NCBI GenBank assembly: GCA_963971225.1
Contig: OZ020267.1
Span: forward strand, 558,001-622,000
Reading direction: 5' to 3'
DNA length: 64,000 nucleotides
Source of the DNA: Melieria omissa
Taxonomy: Eukaryota > Arthropoda > Insecta > Diptera > Ulidiidae
In this document: one piece after another, positions 22,743-33,099 of the stretch
Layout: each line of letters begins with the position of its first letter
How positions within the stretch are numbered: position 1 is the first letter of the stretch
Position numbers and translations under genes: made by a program
The notes under the pieces: generated by a model
Told to the model about the DNA's origin: nothing
Seen by the model: the letters and a program-made list of their open reading frames with translations, nothing else
Database searches by the model: none

Positions 22743-23174
22743 AAAGATCTTTTCACCTTTAAACATTTCAAACAATAATACAAATTTTTTTCAAAAAGTT
22801 CAGTTAAAATGCGATAAATTTATTTTATTGAGATGAGACCCCCACCCCCATGACGCCAGGCGCTTCCGCCGTTATTTTGAATAAAACTCTTACTAAATAA
22901 AAAACAATAAATAATTTTTTCCATACCTCGGCATTTAGTATCTTCCTCTGGTGATAGTCCGTTTCTCGAAAAAAATGCCTAACATTAACGATTTATTTTG
23001 CGACTATGAAAAATGTTAGATTTCTTTGCAAAGGGTTTATTGAACATAACAAAAATAACAAAAAAATATGAATAATATTTCCCAAAAAATATTTGTTTAT
23101 GTTATTGATTTGTTCAAAGAGTCGAAATCATAACTACTTTGGATTACTACTCTGGCAGATATTGAACTTGAATA

Positions 23175-23216
23175 CTTCGCTTTCCTAATACCTGGGTGGG
23201 TATTAGGAAAGCGAAG
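23175..23216. repeat. Perfect 18-bp-stem hairpin
   Basis: CTTCGCTTTCCTAATACC, a 6-base loop (TGGGTG), then the exact reverse complement. It lies within the 4.1 kb inverted-repeat structure, just before a coding relic. Confidence 0.9.
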
Positions 23217-23224
23217 GTTTAACC

Positions 23225-23422
23225 CAATTTCAAATAGATTTTGATGAACTGACTGATCCGGCGAACCTCGTCTCGCACAGAAACGCGCGAGATGGCGATT
23301 CTATGGCGATCCGAATTGACGAAGAAAACCAACTTAAGGAAGAGTTACTGATTAACGAAATCGAGGCCCACAAATCAGCAATGTTGCTATTAAGTTTCAA
23401 TAAAGAAGTGGGCTGCGCTTGA
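23225..23422 (+). pseudogene. Unrecognised coding relic (65 aa)
   Basis: An open frame to TGA at 23420-23422 with acidic, helical character (FDELTDPANLVSHRNARDGD then EENQLKEELLINEIEAHKSA). It has no proper ATG at its start and no recognised domain. Its position inside a transposon cluster suggests a mobile-element protein, but the family is unknown. Confidence 0.35.
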
Positions 23423-23459
23423 ACCATGCCATTTTCAAAAACCAATTTTTGATCATTTT

Positions 23460-23888
23460 TACTTACGCCACGCCCCCTTGTTCAATACCCGCAGCATTCT
23501 CTCTGTCGCAAGATATGAACAAATCGTAGGTTCGTACTAAGTTTCATTACAGTGCGACTTATAGTTCAGCGGAATCTTTGGGTCACAAAAAATGTGCCAC
23601 GCCCCTTGTCTAACGCCCATCAAACCTTACCAGTGGAATGACTCATCTATGGGACGACGTGGTACTAAATTTCAGTATTGTACAACTTACAATTTCGAAA
23701 ATATTCCTTTATTAAAATTTAGCTTTTATGGGTGGTGCCACGCCCCCTCGTCCAATACACGCCCCGTTCCCTCTTTCGAAGAACATGACTAAATAGTATG
23801 TTCGTAGTGAATTTAATTGATGTGCGAAATACTAAATTTACAAAGAATTTTATTTAAAACCCCCATGACCAATTCTGGCTGCGCCACT
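23460..23888. repeat. CCACGCCC-motif dispersed repeat, block B
   Basis: Three head-to-tail units of about 127-143 bp, each starting near a CCACGCCCC(C/T)T motif (about 23468, 23595, 23738). Each carries a diverged core like GTACTAAGTTTCATTACAGT (about 23535), GTACTAAATTTCAGTATTGT (about 23662) and GTAGTGAATTTAATTGATGT (about 23804). The block ends near 23888 with GCTGCGCCACTG, which looks like a hAT-type terminus. Confidence 0.55.
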
Positions 23889-24414
23889 GCTTTGGCGAGT
23901 GGCTTCAATCTTTCAAATAATGCGCTCGTTAAGACCTCAAACGCGATGGGAAGTCAAGCAACACTTGGGGCTTTAAATAGTGATATTTTGTGTGGCAATC
24001 CTATTCGTTCACTCTTTGGCGAATGCCTTCCTCCCTTCTTAAATGTCTGTTGCCCTCAATCCGAGAAACAAGTGATAACAGCGAATAGTCACTTTGAAAA
24101 TCTGTATTTACAAAGTGCACGGCTAGTAACTCAACATCAGCAGCACAAAAGACAAAAGAAATGGCGGAAACTTGAAAGAAAGACAATTTTGTGTTGCGCC
24201 TGTTGCACCCCTCGCCCACTTTACCCTCTGTCATTCCTCGAATACCTCAAATGTCTACAAACAAGTTAAATGTAATTTCACGCCTCGTTGGACACAACAT
24301 ACCACACAACAACTCCCCCTTCAGCCTCTAACAAACAGCAACATGGACGAAACTTTTAAGAAAGTTTAAATGAACTCGCAACCTGCCCTCGTAAAGTGCT
24401 GCGACGATGCGTAG

Positions 24415-24599
24415 TAGGGATGCCCGTTTCGGAATTCCAGAATACAGTTCATTTTCGTTGTGCCAAAACCACGGCAAAACATTTTTTATATAGGTTTTTT
24501 TAATTTAAATCTTGGACTGAATCCCAAAGTCCAGGAATTAATTTTTTTTTTAATTTCGGAAAACTCCGGAATGGAAAATAGTCAAAGTTGGCATCCCTA
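24415..24599. mobile_element. hAT-type MITE, 185 bp
   Basis: TAGGGATGCC at 24415 and its inverse GGCATCCCTA ending at 24599. The outside bases are ATGCGTAG (24407-24414) and ATGCGTAA (24600-24607), an 8-bp target duplication with one mismatch. Non-coding. Confidence 0.75.
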
Positions 24600-24607
24600 A
24601 TGCGTAA

Positions 24608-25849
24608 CAGAGGACGGCGGCGTGGGATGATAGCTCGTCTTAGATGGCGACAACAGCAAAAACAAATACCAGCTCAAAGTTGATGCGTTACTTGTAGACT
24701 AAAATGGGTGGCACGATGGCCGGCGTTGTGCTCGGTAGCGAATTTAATAAGATATTTGACGTCTGAGCATATCGCACCACAGCAACAACACAACAGCAAC
24801 CAATGCAAGTATTGCTTGTTGGCGTTGCGGAAGTAAAACAATATCCGCCAGAGCGCTCGAATACGATTGCTAGAATTGCATATTTTTCGGCAGTCTAATT
24901 GTTGTCGGTGTTGCTTTTATTGCGAGAATAACAAAGGAAAGATAAGAAGAGCGCTGTAAGCGGCAGAAGGAATACAAGCAGAAGCATCAACCGCGCTGCA
25001 CTCGAAAATGATATTGAAGCCGTTGGGAGTTTGCTGGATGGTCGGGCGGCTGGTTGGTTGTTTCGCACTTGAAATTAAATTAACTTTTTTGGTCAAGTGC
25101 CATCGAGTGTGTTTGACAGTTTCAAAATGAGCTGCGAGCGATAGCCGGCACGCACTGACTGCCAGCCTAACATGTCCAGCATTTCCAATGGGCGCGACAC
25201 GTACGTGAAATTTCGCGACAGCATCCAGGAAACAATCAAAAAGAAATATGCGTGAGAGTTGAATAAACGGCAAGCGACTGCATTCGAAGTATAAAATGGC
25301 AACCATAAAAAAAAATAAAGATGTATTAGTTATGAAAAAGTTTCATCCCGCCATTCGAAATTTGCATATAACGTTAGATCATTTTCTTTCATTTTACATA
25401 TCGAAATCGCTCGCTACGTTATCGGGGTTCCTCACCAGTTATGTGTACGTTGTATATGTATATGTAAAAAAAGTCCCAATATTACATTTTGTTTTAAAAA
25501 GGTTTGGAGTTCATGAAATGTGGTGGAGTTCATAAGTGGTAACAGGATTTAAAAACGATTATCAGGACATAAATGATGACCAACGTCTAATCTGCGCCTT
25601 ACCGTTACCCACCCAGGTGATCTTTTTTATATTTGTGTTTAATATCTGCCAGAGTATTTAGCTATGCTGTGGTATAACTGCACAAAATTAAATAACATGA
25701 ACAAATACTTTTTTTTAGAAATCTTTTTCATGTTTAAACTTGAATTTTGTCATTTTGTATACAAAATTCCTACCCGGGTGATCTCAGGCACTTTCGCTGC
25801 CATTTTAAATAAAACTCGCAAAAAACTTTGCATACCTCATTATGCTTTC
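24608..25849. other. Interior of the 4.1 kb structure, nothing further recognised
   Basis: AT-rich with CAA-type simple repeats near 24650-24800. Open frames are short and lack recognised motifs. Confidence 0.4.
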
Positions 25850-26149
25850 AATAAAGCCTCTGGAAAGAAAATTTCTAATATTTTCCAATGTTGCAAAATA
25901 AATCAATAAAATTAGGCCTTTTTTCGGAAAACGAACTATCGCCAGAGGAAGATACTAATTACTGAGGTATGAAAAAAATATATATTTATTGTGAGTTTTA
26001 CTCAAAATAGCGGCAGAAATCCGGGCGAACGACATTAATAAAAGACGTATACAAATATCTTTGGTAGGGCGAAGGTTTATCAATAGCATTTTAACTGAAC
26101 ATTTGGCTACCGAAGACACTTGTTTTGAATGTGCTTTTTGTTTACTAAA

Positions 26150-26440
26150 AGTCGAACTTTAACCATCAACCACTCCTCATTTTCACCTGATGCGGCACTG
26201 TGTGACTTTTACCTTTCCGAAAAAAAGCATTTGCCGATGAAAAAAGCGTTTTGAAACGTAGATACCATCCGAAAGGCTTGTACCGACATCCTGAAGGACA
26301 TTCCGGTCGACGAACTAAACTTCTATTTTTTTTGTTGAGGTTTTAACGTTACTCCGTAGGCTTTTCCCTCTTTATACAAGTTTTTAGATCATGCATATTG
26401 CTGTATTGAGCCTAAACGGGACTTAAAAAAAAACAAATTA
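26150..26440 (+). pseudogene. Mariner-like transposase fragment (right arm)
   Basis: The plus frame contains SPDAALCDFYLSEKK (the mariner SPDLAPCDF motif, altered), then NVDTIRKACTDILKDIPVDE and LYKFLDHAYCCIE, the standard C-terminal end. Stops and frameshifts interrupt it. It mirrors the left-arm fragment at 22660-22742. Confidence 0.65.
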
Positions 26441-26593
26441 GTTTCGCCCACAAAATTTGTTATTATTTTTTAAATGTTTATAGATGAAAACACCTTTTTG
26501 CTAATGTGGGAACATACAAACGATGCTTATTGATTGAAAATGTGGACAAATTATAGGCTGACACCCAAAACCCGTTCCTTGGCTACGCCCCTG

Positions 26594-28521
26594 TTGTCGC
26601 CCTTTTTTCATAATTTTCTCAAAGAGATCGACTTTCTCTTTTACATGTACATATATGTGTCATGATTTGTAGTTGTACCAAACATTACTGCCCGCCCGGG
26701 CCACACACTAGTAATAATTAATTTACGCCTGTACTTAAATATTGTATTCACAGTCGGCCAAGTGCTGTCCAAACAAATTGTCCAAAACAATCGTATTCGC
26801 CCAAAACAATCAAATTCGGAAGCAGTTAGTTGACGGTGAACATTTCGCCATCTCGATGTCGCAATATCTAAAAACGGAGCTCACTCGATTCATCACTTTT
26901 CACATGGCCAAGTGCTCAAAAGCGTTTATGTTAAGATCATCTAATGTTTTGACCACTGTTGGTTGCTAAGACACAGTAATTCCATTCCATTTCGTTTTGT
27001 GTTGTTTTGCTTTGAGTTGGGTTGTCGAGATAAATATTGGTGGTAGTGTCGTTGTCGTTGTCGTTTTTGGAGTTACATCTCGTGGCCAATGAATAACAAA
27101 TATTTGCCAACATTTTAGACATTTTTCTTATTTCTTGCCGAACTCCATACAAAAATTATTCAATCTCAGCGCTCAGATTCCATTATGTGTGTTACGCATT
27201 ATTGTTGCCTTTGTTGCTGCCACTCGAAATGTCAAATTTACATGTTCGTCTTGTTCCCCGTTTTTTTCAGTTGTCTGCTGCTACCGAATGCAAACATTTC
27301 AGCGCAGGGCACAACAGTCCGCAGAACGGATAGTAAGGGGGCAAGAAAATTGCAGAACGATCGCAGATCGAGGCTGAGCCGAACGCAGGTGGGTGATCGA
27401 TTGTGAATGTTCACACTAGGGTCGGATGATAGACTAAACGAATCGATCAGGCTTTCGGCTCCTTCACTCGCTCCGATCAATGTAGGTAAGCACATATGTA
27501 TGTATGTATATATGTATATGCCTCGTATGCATGAACAGATCTACTCGCATATATTGCTCGGTTATTTGTTCACTTTTGCTTCTGCTTTTGTTGTTGATGT
27601 TTCTTGTTGTAATTGGAGGTTTTTAATTTTTTCGTTTGTCGCATGTTGTCCGCTTATAACAGCTGTTGTTGTTGCCTGCACTGTTTTTGTTACGGCAATC
27701 TTAACTTGCGAGTAAACATTTCACTGGTAGAATACGCTGACTGTCTGCCGGTTCGAGTGAGCCAGCCACTGTTGCCACTGAGTAATGTTGTCAAGTGATT
27801 TGCATATTAGGCTACTGTCTTCAACGCCTCAATGCGAGCGCGACCACAAAGCCATGCCACGAGCATTGAGAGGGGGCAAAGATGGGAAGGAAGTCGTAAG
27901 TGCTGTGATTCGGAAATGCCACCAAGGTAGCAGCTAACTACAAACGCCCATGTCTGGAGTAAGCGTTGTTCATACTTTGCACTCCAGCACTTTGGTGCAA
28001 ACCGACTGAAAGCAGCCGCTATTCTTGCAAATATCTATTCATATAAATTTCATTTATTCAATATTAAGAAATTCTTACTCTTACCTATTCATTTAATAAT
28101 TCGCAAATTAATTTCTAAAAATTATTTAAGTTGATAAATTTTATTAAAGGGCATAAAGCACACCTTCGAGTATTTTTGAACTCTATGAAAGTTAACCTTA
28201 CCTCAACAATTTTTTGTTAATTGCCTGAGGGCACATTACCCTTCCATATCCGGCTAAACCTTTTAAAATGAAATAAAAACCTAAATATAAAATATGTATC
28301 TTGATTGCAGTGGTAATGGTGTAAATATGTCTAATATAGCAATATATTTATTTACTTATTATTACAACGTCTATCGAGTAATTCTATTGGACTGAATATA
28401 TACGAAGCAAAAAATTAAGAGAAAATAAAATCCATTACTTAAAGATAGTATAGCAGACAAGTCTCTCCACTGACTGAGATCGACCACATCGCACATTGAA
28501 TTAAAGACAATACAAGCATTA
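26594..28521. other. Intergenic, nothing recognised
   Basis: CAA/TTG-rich fly-type non-coding sequence; TATG microsatellite near 27495-27520. No supported gene. Overlapping frames at 27135-27715 conflict with one another. Confidence 0.5.
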
Positions 28522-28786
28522 TTAACCCTTAACCACCTAGCATACGTCTCACAGACCCCCAGGAATTTTTAAGCGTGAATATTTTTACGCCCGAGCTTTG
28601 TATAAATGTGTTAGTTCATGTACCTTTTCCTTGCGCCACTCAGTGCCGCACAGCCCCATGTCGCAGTCGGATGTGATCGCGTTTGTCTTTAGTGAGTAAA
28701 AAACTGTTGCTAGGAGTCTAGGAGACCCCTGTTAGGCGGTTACGTGACTTTTTTACATTCGTAATTTTTTATTGTTTTGGTTGATA

Positions 28787-29083
28787 ATGGCTTTAAATTA
28801 CGCAAATATACGGCGGTGGTTGGAAGAAGATTTTTCAGACGACGAAAATATACCGAACGATGACTGCAGCGATGTTGAGTCCGATGTAGGCTTTAAATTA
28901 CAACGTGATATCAGAATGGCTATTCAACGCATCCTCCAGCGTAACAATGGAACCACTCCATCAGCAGCTCCATCTTGAAGTAGCGCTGAAGAAAGGTTAG
29001 AAGTGCGTAAGAACTGCTCTATTTGCGACTCGATGTTTTTCGAATGCAAAGCTCCTGGAACGCTCACCAAATCTGTGTTTTGA
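28787..29083 (+). pseudogene. Deleted piggyBac transposase (N-terminus fused to C-terminus)
   Basis: ATG at 28787; begins MALNYANIRRWLEEDFSDDE, the acidic N-terminal motif of piggyBac transposases. A TGA lies at 28976-28978. In the same frame the sequence continues SSAEERLEVRKNCSICDSMF to a second stop, reminiscent of the cysteine-rich C-terminal zinc-binding tail. The catalytic core (the DDD triad) is missing. Confidence 0.6.
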
Positions 29084-29355
29084 CTTTCGCGAAAAACTGC
29101 AAGTTAAGGTCTTGCAATTTTGTTTAGGTATTGTTTTTATTGAGAATATTTATTTTTATTTATGTTTTTCAATGACTGAATATATAAAAAAAGGAACAAA
29201 GAAGTACCTACTGCATGTTATTATTATAATGGATCTCATTTTCCAAATGTGTTAGTTTATAAGTATAAAATAAGAAATGTTGACTTCTTAAGTGAAATTT
29301 AAATTGAAAACGTTGATTTTCCTGTGCTTTTCTTATTTACATAAATAATTTAATA

Positions 29356-30624
29356 GAGGTACCGGTTAATTCGTGCGTTTTTTGGGGGAAAATTGAAGCT
29401 TTATTGTGAAAAAATGGTTACAAATTTAATATTCAAAGTATTGTCCATCACTATCTATAACTTTTTCCCATTTTTCTGGCAATTCACGAATACCCTTTCT
29501 GAAAAATTAGGCCGGCTATTCCGCTATTAACGAATCGATCCAATTTTTGACTTCTTCATAATCGGAGAAGTGCTGGTCAGCCAGGCCATGTTGCATTGAT
29601 CGGAAGAGATAGTAATCGGATGGCGCAAGGTCTGGACTATACGGCGGGTGGGGTAGGACATCCCATTTGAGCGTTTCAAGGTAGGTTTTGACGACCTGTG
29701 CAACATGTGGCCGAGCGTTGTCATGTTGCAAAATTATCTTGCCGTGCCTTTGTTCATATTCCGGCCGTTTTTCGCGCAGTGCTCGGCTCAAACGTATCAA
29801 TTATCGTCGGTAGACTTCCCCTGTGATCGTTTCATCCGGTTGCAACAGCTCATAATAGATCACACCCAGCTGGTCCCACCAAATACACAGCACAACCTTC
29901 ACGCTATGAATATTCTGAACGGCCGTCGATGATGATGATGCACGTTGCTCGATGTTTTGGATTATCGTAATGGACCCACTTTTCATCGCCAGTGATAATT
30001 CGATGCAAACAACTTTTCTTTTGTGCCGTTGAAGCAGTTGTTCACACGTGAAAAATCGGCGTTCGACGTCTCTTGGCTTCAATTCATACGGCACCCAATG
30101 GTCTACCTTCCGGGTCATTCCCATTGCTTTTAACATAGACGATCGGAAATGGTTTGTTGAGCGACGCCAAGTGATTTTGCAAGTTCTTCTTGCGTTTGGG
30201 ATGGATCTTGGTCGAGCAATGTCTCCAATTCGTGATCTTCAAACTTTTTTGGCTGTCCGGGCCGTTCATCGTCCTCCAAGTCAAAATTGTCACTTTTAAA
30301 CCGTGCAAACCACTTCTGGCACGTACGTTCAGCTAGAGCATGCACACCATACACTTCCACCAAAATACGATGACTTTCGGCAGCCTTTTTCTTCATATTG
30401 AAGTAATGAAGAAGTACTCCCCCAAAAACACTTTATTCGGCACAAAATTCGACATTTTCAGAGTAAAAAAAAGTATTGTTGTTTACGCTTCAGCTAAATG
30501 ACACATACTGATTCTGAAACTATATGATAATAGCTTTCCAACGCATATTTGGAAAGGTGAATCACTGTTCACAAAATCAAGTTACGCCATCTGTTAGAAA
30601 ACCGCATGAATTAACCAGTACCCC
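29356..30624 (-). mobile_element. Mariner transposon (mellifera-type), inactive
   Basis: 1269 bp with inverted termini (GAGGTACCGGTTAATTCGTG at the left; GGGGTACTGGTTAATTCATG read from the right) and TA on both sides (29354-29355 and 30625-30626). The minus-strand transposase starts near 30456 (MSNFVPNKVF) but is frame-shifted at the GTTTTTGGGGGAG run, near 30137 and in the TGDEKW region. Seen motifs: AERTCQKWFARFKS, TQEELAKSLGV, MLKAMGMTRKVDHWVPYELK, LCIWWDQLGVIYYELL, catalytic HDNARPH and YSPDLAPSDYYLF (DD34D type). The sequence matches a decayed full-length copy inserted inside the piggyBac relic. Mellifera-subfamily assignment is from recalled motifs. Confidence 0.9.
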
Positions 30625-30772
30625 TATTAATATGTTCCTTAACTGATTTTAATTAAAAACTAAAACGTAATTCACAAAATTTTACAAACGCGAATAATTT
30701 TGTGCCGGGGTCTCACAGACGTATGTTAGGTGGTAGTGTGACAATAACAGGTGCTAGGTGGTTAAGGGTTAA

Positions 30773-32846
30773 CAACATCGCTGCGACCAAAATTGGTTTT
30801 GTTGATCGCAAAAAAGTAAGTCAATTTTTTATACGTCTTACCGGAGCATTAATTAAAAAAAAACCCTAATAAGGGCGAACAATCAATATGCTCGTCAAAT
30901 TATCAAAGTAGTGCAAGAAAGTATTTTTTACTTCCTATGGCAAACCATAAACAACTTTTTTGGACGTTTTCGGTTCTATTAATATCGCACGATCAAGCTA
31001 ACAATTGATCTGACTAAGCTAATGTAAACCAATCATCAAGTATAAACGTTCGCAAAGCATTCAGAACTACACATTGAAAACTCCAGCAAGTCAGCATGAA
31101 AAGATTTTTGGCCGCAATTGAATAATTAAACGAGATAGAAGACGAAAGAAGAAGAAAAGTATGAAAAGTGATGAAAATCACAATGGCACATTTTTGCTAT
31201 TATTTCGATGAGAATGGGAACCACGCCAAATAATTTGGCTGTGTTGTATTATTTGAAGTTTCTGCTTTCATTTAACAGCTAACTCATTAATAGATTTAAG
31301 AAAAATGTGCATGCACCATCTAAGAAAACGCCTTGAAATTCCATATTTTCCGACTTTGAGGTCCAATTACCACGGAATTTTAAAACTTATAAAAATAAAT
31401 TACATTGGAAAAGAAGCCGTGAGGTGTTGTTAATGCCACAAAGTGAAAGTTGATCAGTGTTATAAGAGATCTGTAGAATCTTGTTGTACTCGCATACATA
31501 TATGAATTAATAACGAACACGTCAATCAACATTCGCTAGACTCCCTATTTACGACTCCTGGCCCAACCTAACGGACGCTGGAGTGCAGTATCCACCCATA
31601 AAGGACACTGAAACTACACATATCAGTGCTATGCTCATTGAAAATAACTATTTTGTAGCCACTTCAAGCAAGCGTCCTTCGTATATCTTCCTGCACAAAA
31701 ACACGTATTTGGCTTCACCCTTCGAACGGTTTTCGTACATAGTGCCCATTTGTATTTGCAGTAAATGGATATTTTTATTACTATTTTTCGCTGCCAAAGA
31801 AATCCAATAAATGTTACCACCACTTCTCCGGCCCACTGTGCCAGACGGGGGTCGCCTACGCTGCGCTACCGTCGTCTCCAGTAGAGCCGACACAGTTACT
31901 GCCAATTGTTTGTGTCTCCACTCCCGTTTTCCTTCCATCCTTCCGGTTTGCCCAGCCATGCTTCTGCTGACGTCGCGGCCGCTACTGCCACTACCACTGC
32001 CGCTGCTTGAAACTTGTTTCCGTTTTTCCCGCGCTCTCAATGTAGTGCGCTGTTTTTGTAGTCTCTTGTATCTTCTTGCTTAATTGTTGCTGCAATTGTG
32101 TGAAGCCAGAGCAGTTTTGGCTCCACCTTCATCATGCTAGCTCTTTCGCACTTCTGCGCGCTCTGAGGCGGAGTTACCAAGTAACATTATTTCCTTCCGT
32201 CTGCATAAATGTGTGTTTGTGTGCTTGTGCCGACTGATGTGTACTGTTATTTTGTAACATTCTAATAGGTTGAACAGCCAGCACGACCATCAACCCCACC
32301 ACCACAACAGCTGCCTTCAGGGCCTCAACCCCTACCTCTTTGTGCATTGAGGTTTTTTCAGGTTTTTCCCTTTGCAATATACATTTATTCCAACACCCGT
32401 GTCCTTATTGGTCCCACATACAACAAATACAGAAGGCGAGGATGTACTGTAAAGAGATTTTGTATCCACGTTCGTCCTTGTGTGGATGATTACATACAGT
32501 CCCGTTGATTCGTTAGAAAAGTTTGCCGAAATTGAATTTTTCCTTTTGTTCTCTGCCTACTTTCAAACTTTCAAAATTGCTGTACACAAATAAAAAAATT
32601 CCTAGAAGTTATTTAAAAACAACAACTTTAGAATTCGAATTAACGAAAATATATAAAATAGTGTTAACTAATGTGGTGTACACTACACAAAAACTTCACT
32701 TAAAACTACTCCGATGGAGAAAATGAAATGCAATTATATTGTATCTCATGAAAATTAGTGCACTTCCTTTTACTCTTAAACAATGTGGTTTTCCTTTATC
32801 AAAGGTCCTTTACCCTTTTTTTCATGTTGACATTCATTAATTTTAC
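30773..32846. other. Intergenic, nothing recognised
   Basis: No gene supported. A GC-richer patch at 31810-32060 has opposing open frames on both strands, neither convincing. Confidence 0.45.
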
Positions 32847-32850
32847 ATTT

Positions 32851-33095
32851 CTGTGGACGTAAGGAATAACAGCCAAAGTCAATTTTATGAAGTTTTCAGG
32901 AGAGCACTTTTAATTTTTGAATTTATCTTTAGATTAACCTTTAGCTATTTAGATTTTTGGGCATAAAACATTCATTTTATGAGCAAAAGCCATAGAATTT
33001 TGTGTAGTAGTACATTTGAATACGACGAATGCAATGGTGGTAATAACTCAATTTTGTCCTAACTCGACTTTGGCTGTTATTCCTTACGGCCACAG
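32851..33095. mobile_element. Short inverted-repeat MITE, 245 bp
   Basis: Terminal repeats of about 30 bp begin CTGTGGACGTAAGGAATAAC (32851) and, read inverted from 33095, CTGTGGCCGTAAGGAATAAC. Both continue AGCCAAAGTC. ATTT flanks both sides, but a 4-bp match may be chance. Superfamily not assigned. Confidence 0.7.
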
Positions 33096-33099
33096 ATTT

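Larger units (their letters stand above)
22502..26593. mobile_element. 4.1 kb inverted-repeat structure with mariner relics in both arms
   Basis: The outer ends are (G)AAGGGCGTAGCCAAG at 22502 and, inverted, CAGGGGCGTAGCCAAG ending at 26593. Inversion continues inward: GGTTTTGGGTGTCAG, then TTCCCACATTAGCAAAAAG, then AGTATCTTCCTCTGG/CGATAGTYCGTTT-type segments. The arms therefore reach to about 23050 (left) and about 25850 (right), with large indels. Both arms encode the same transposase piece in mirror orientation. The ends look hAT-like (CAGGGGCG) but no convincing 8-bp target duplication is seen. The middle (23050-25850) holds other repeats. Confidence 0.7.
28526..30768. mobile_element. piggyBac-type element, internally deleted, with nested mariner
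   Basis: Flanked by TTAA on both sides (28522-28525 and 30769-30772). Ends CCCTTAACCACCTAGCA and its inverse. A subterminal TACGTCT-CACAGACCCC-like block also occurs inverted near both ends. Without the mariner insertion (29356-30624 plus one TA) the element is about 970 bp and encodes only the two ends of a transposase. It is non-autonomous as it stands. Confidence 0.88.

Noticed and set aside
31648..32083. Opposed ORFs in a GC-rich patch
   Set aside because: Ser/Gly and Leu/Pro-rich translations on opposite strands reflect base composition; no family or splice support.
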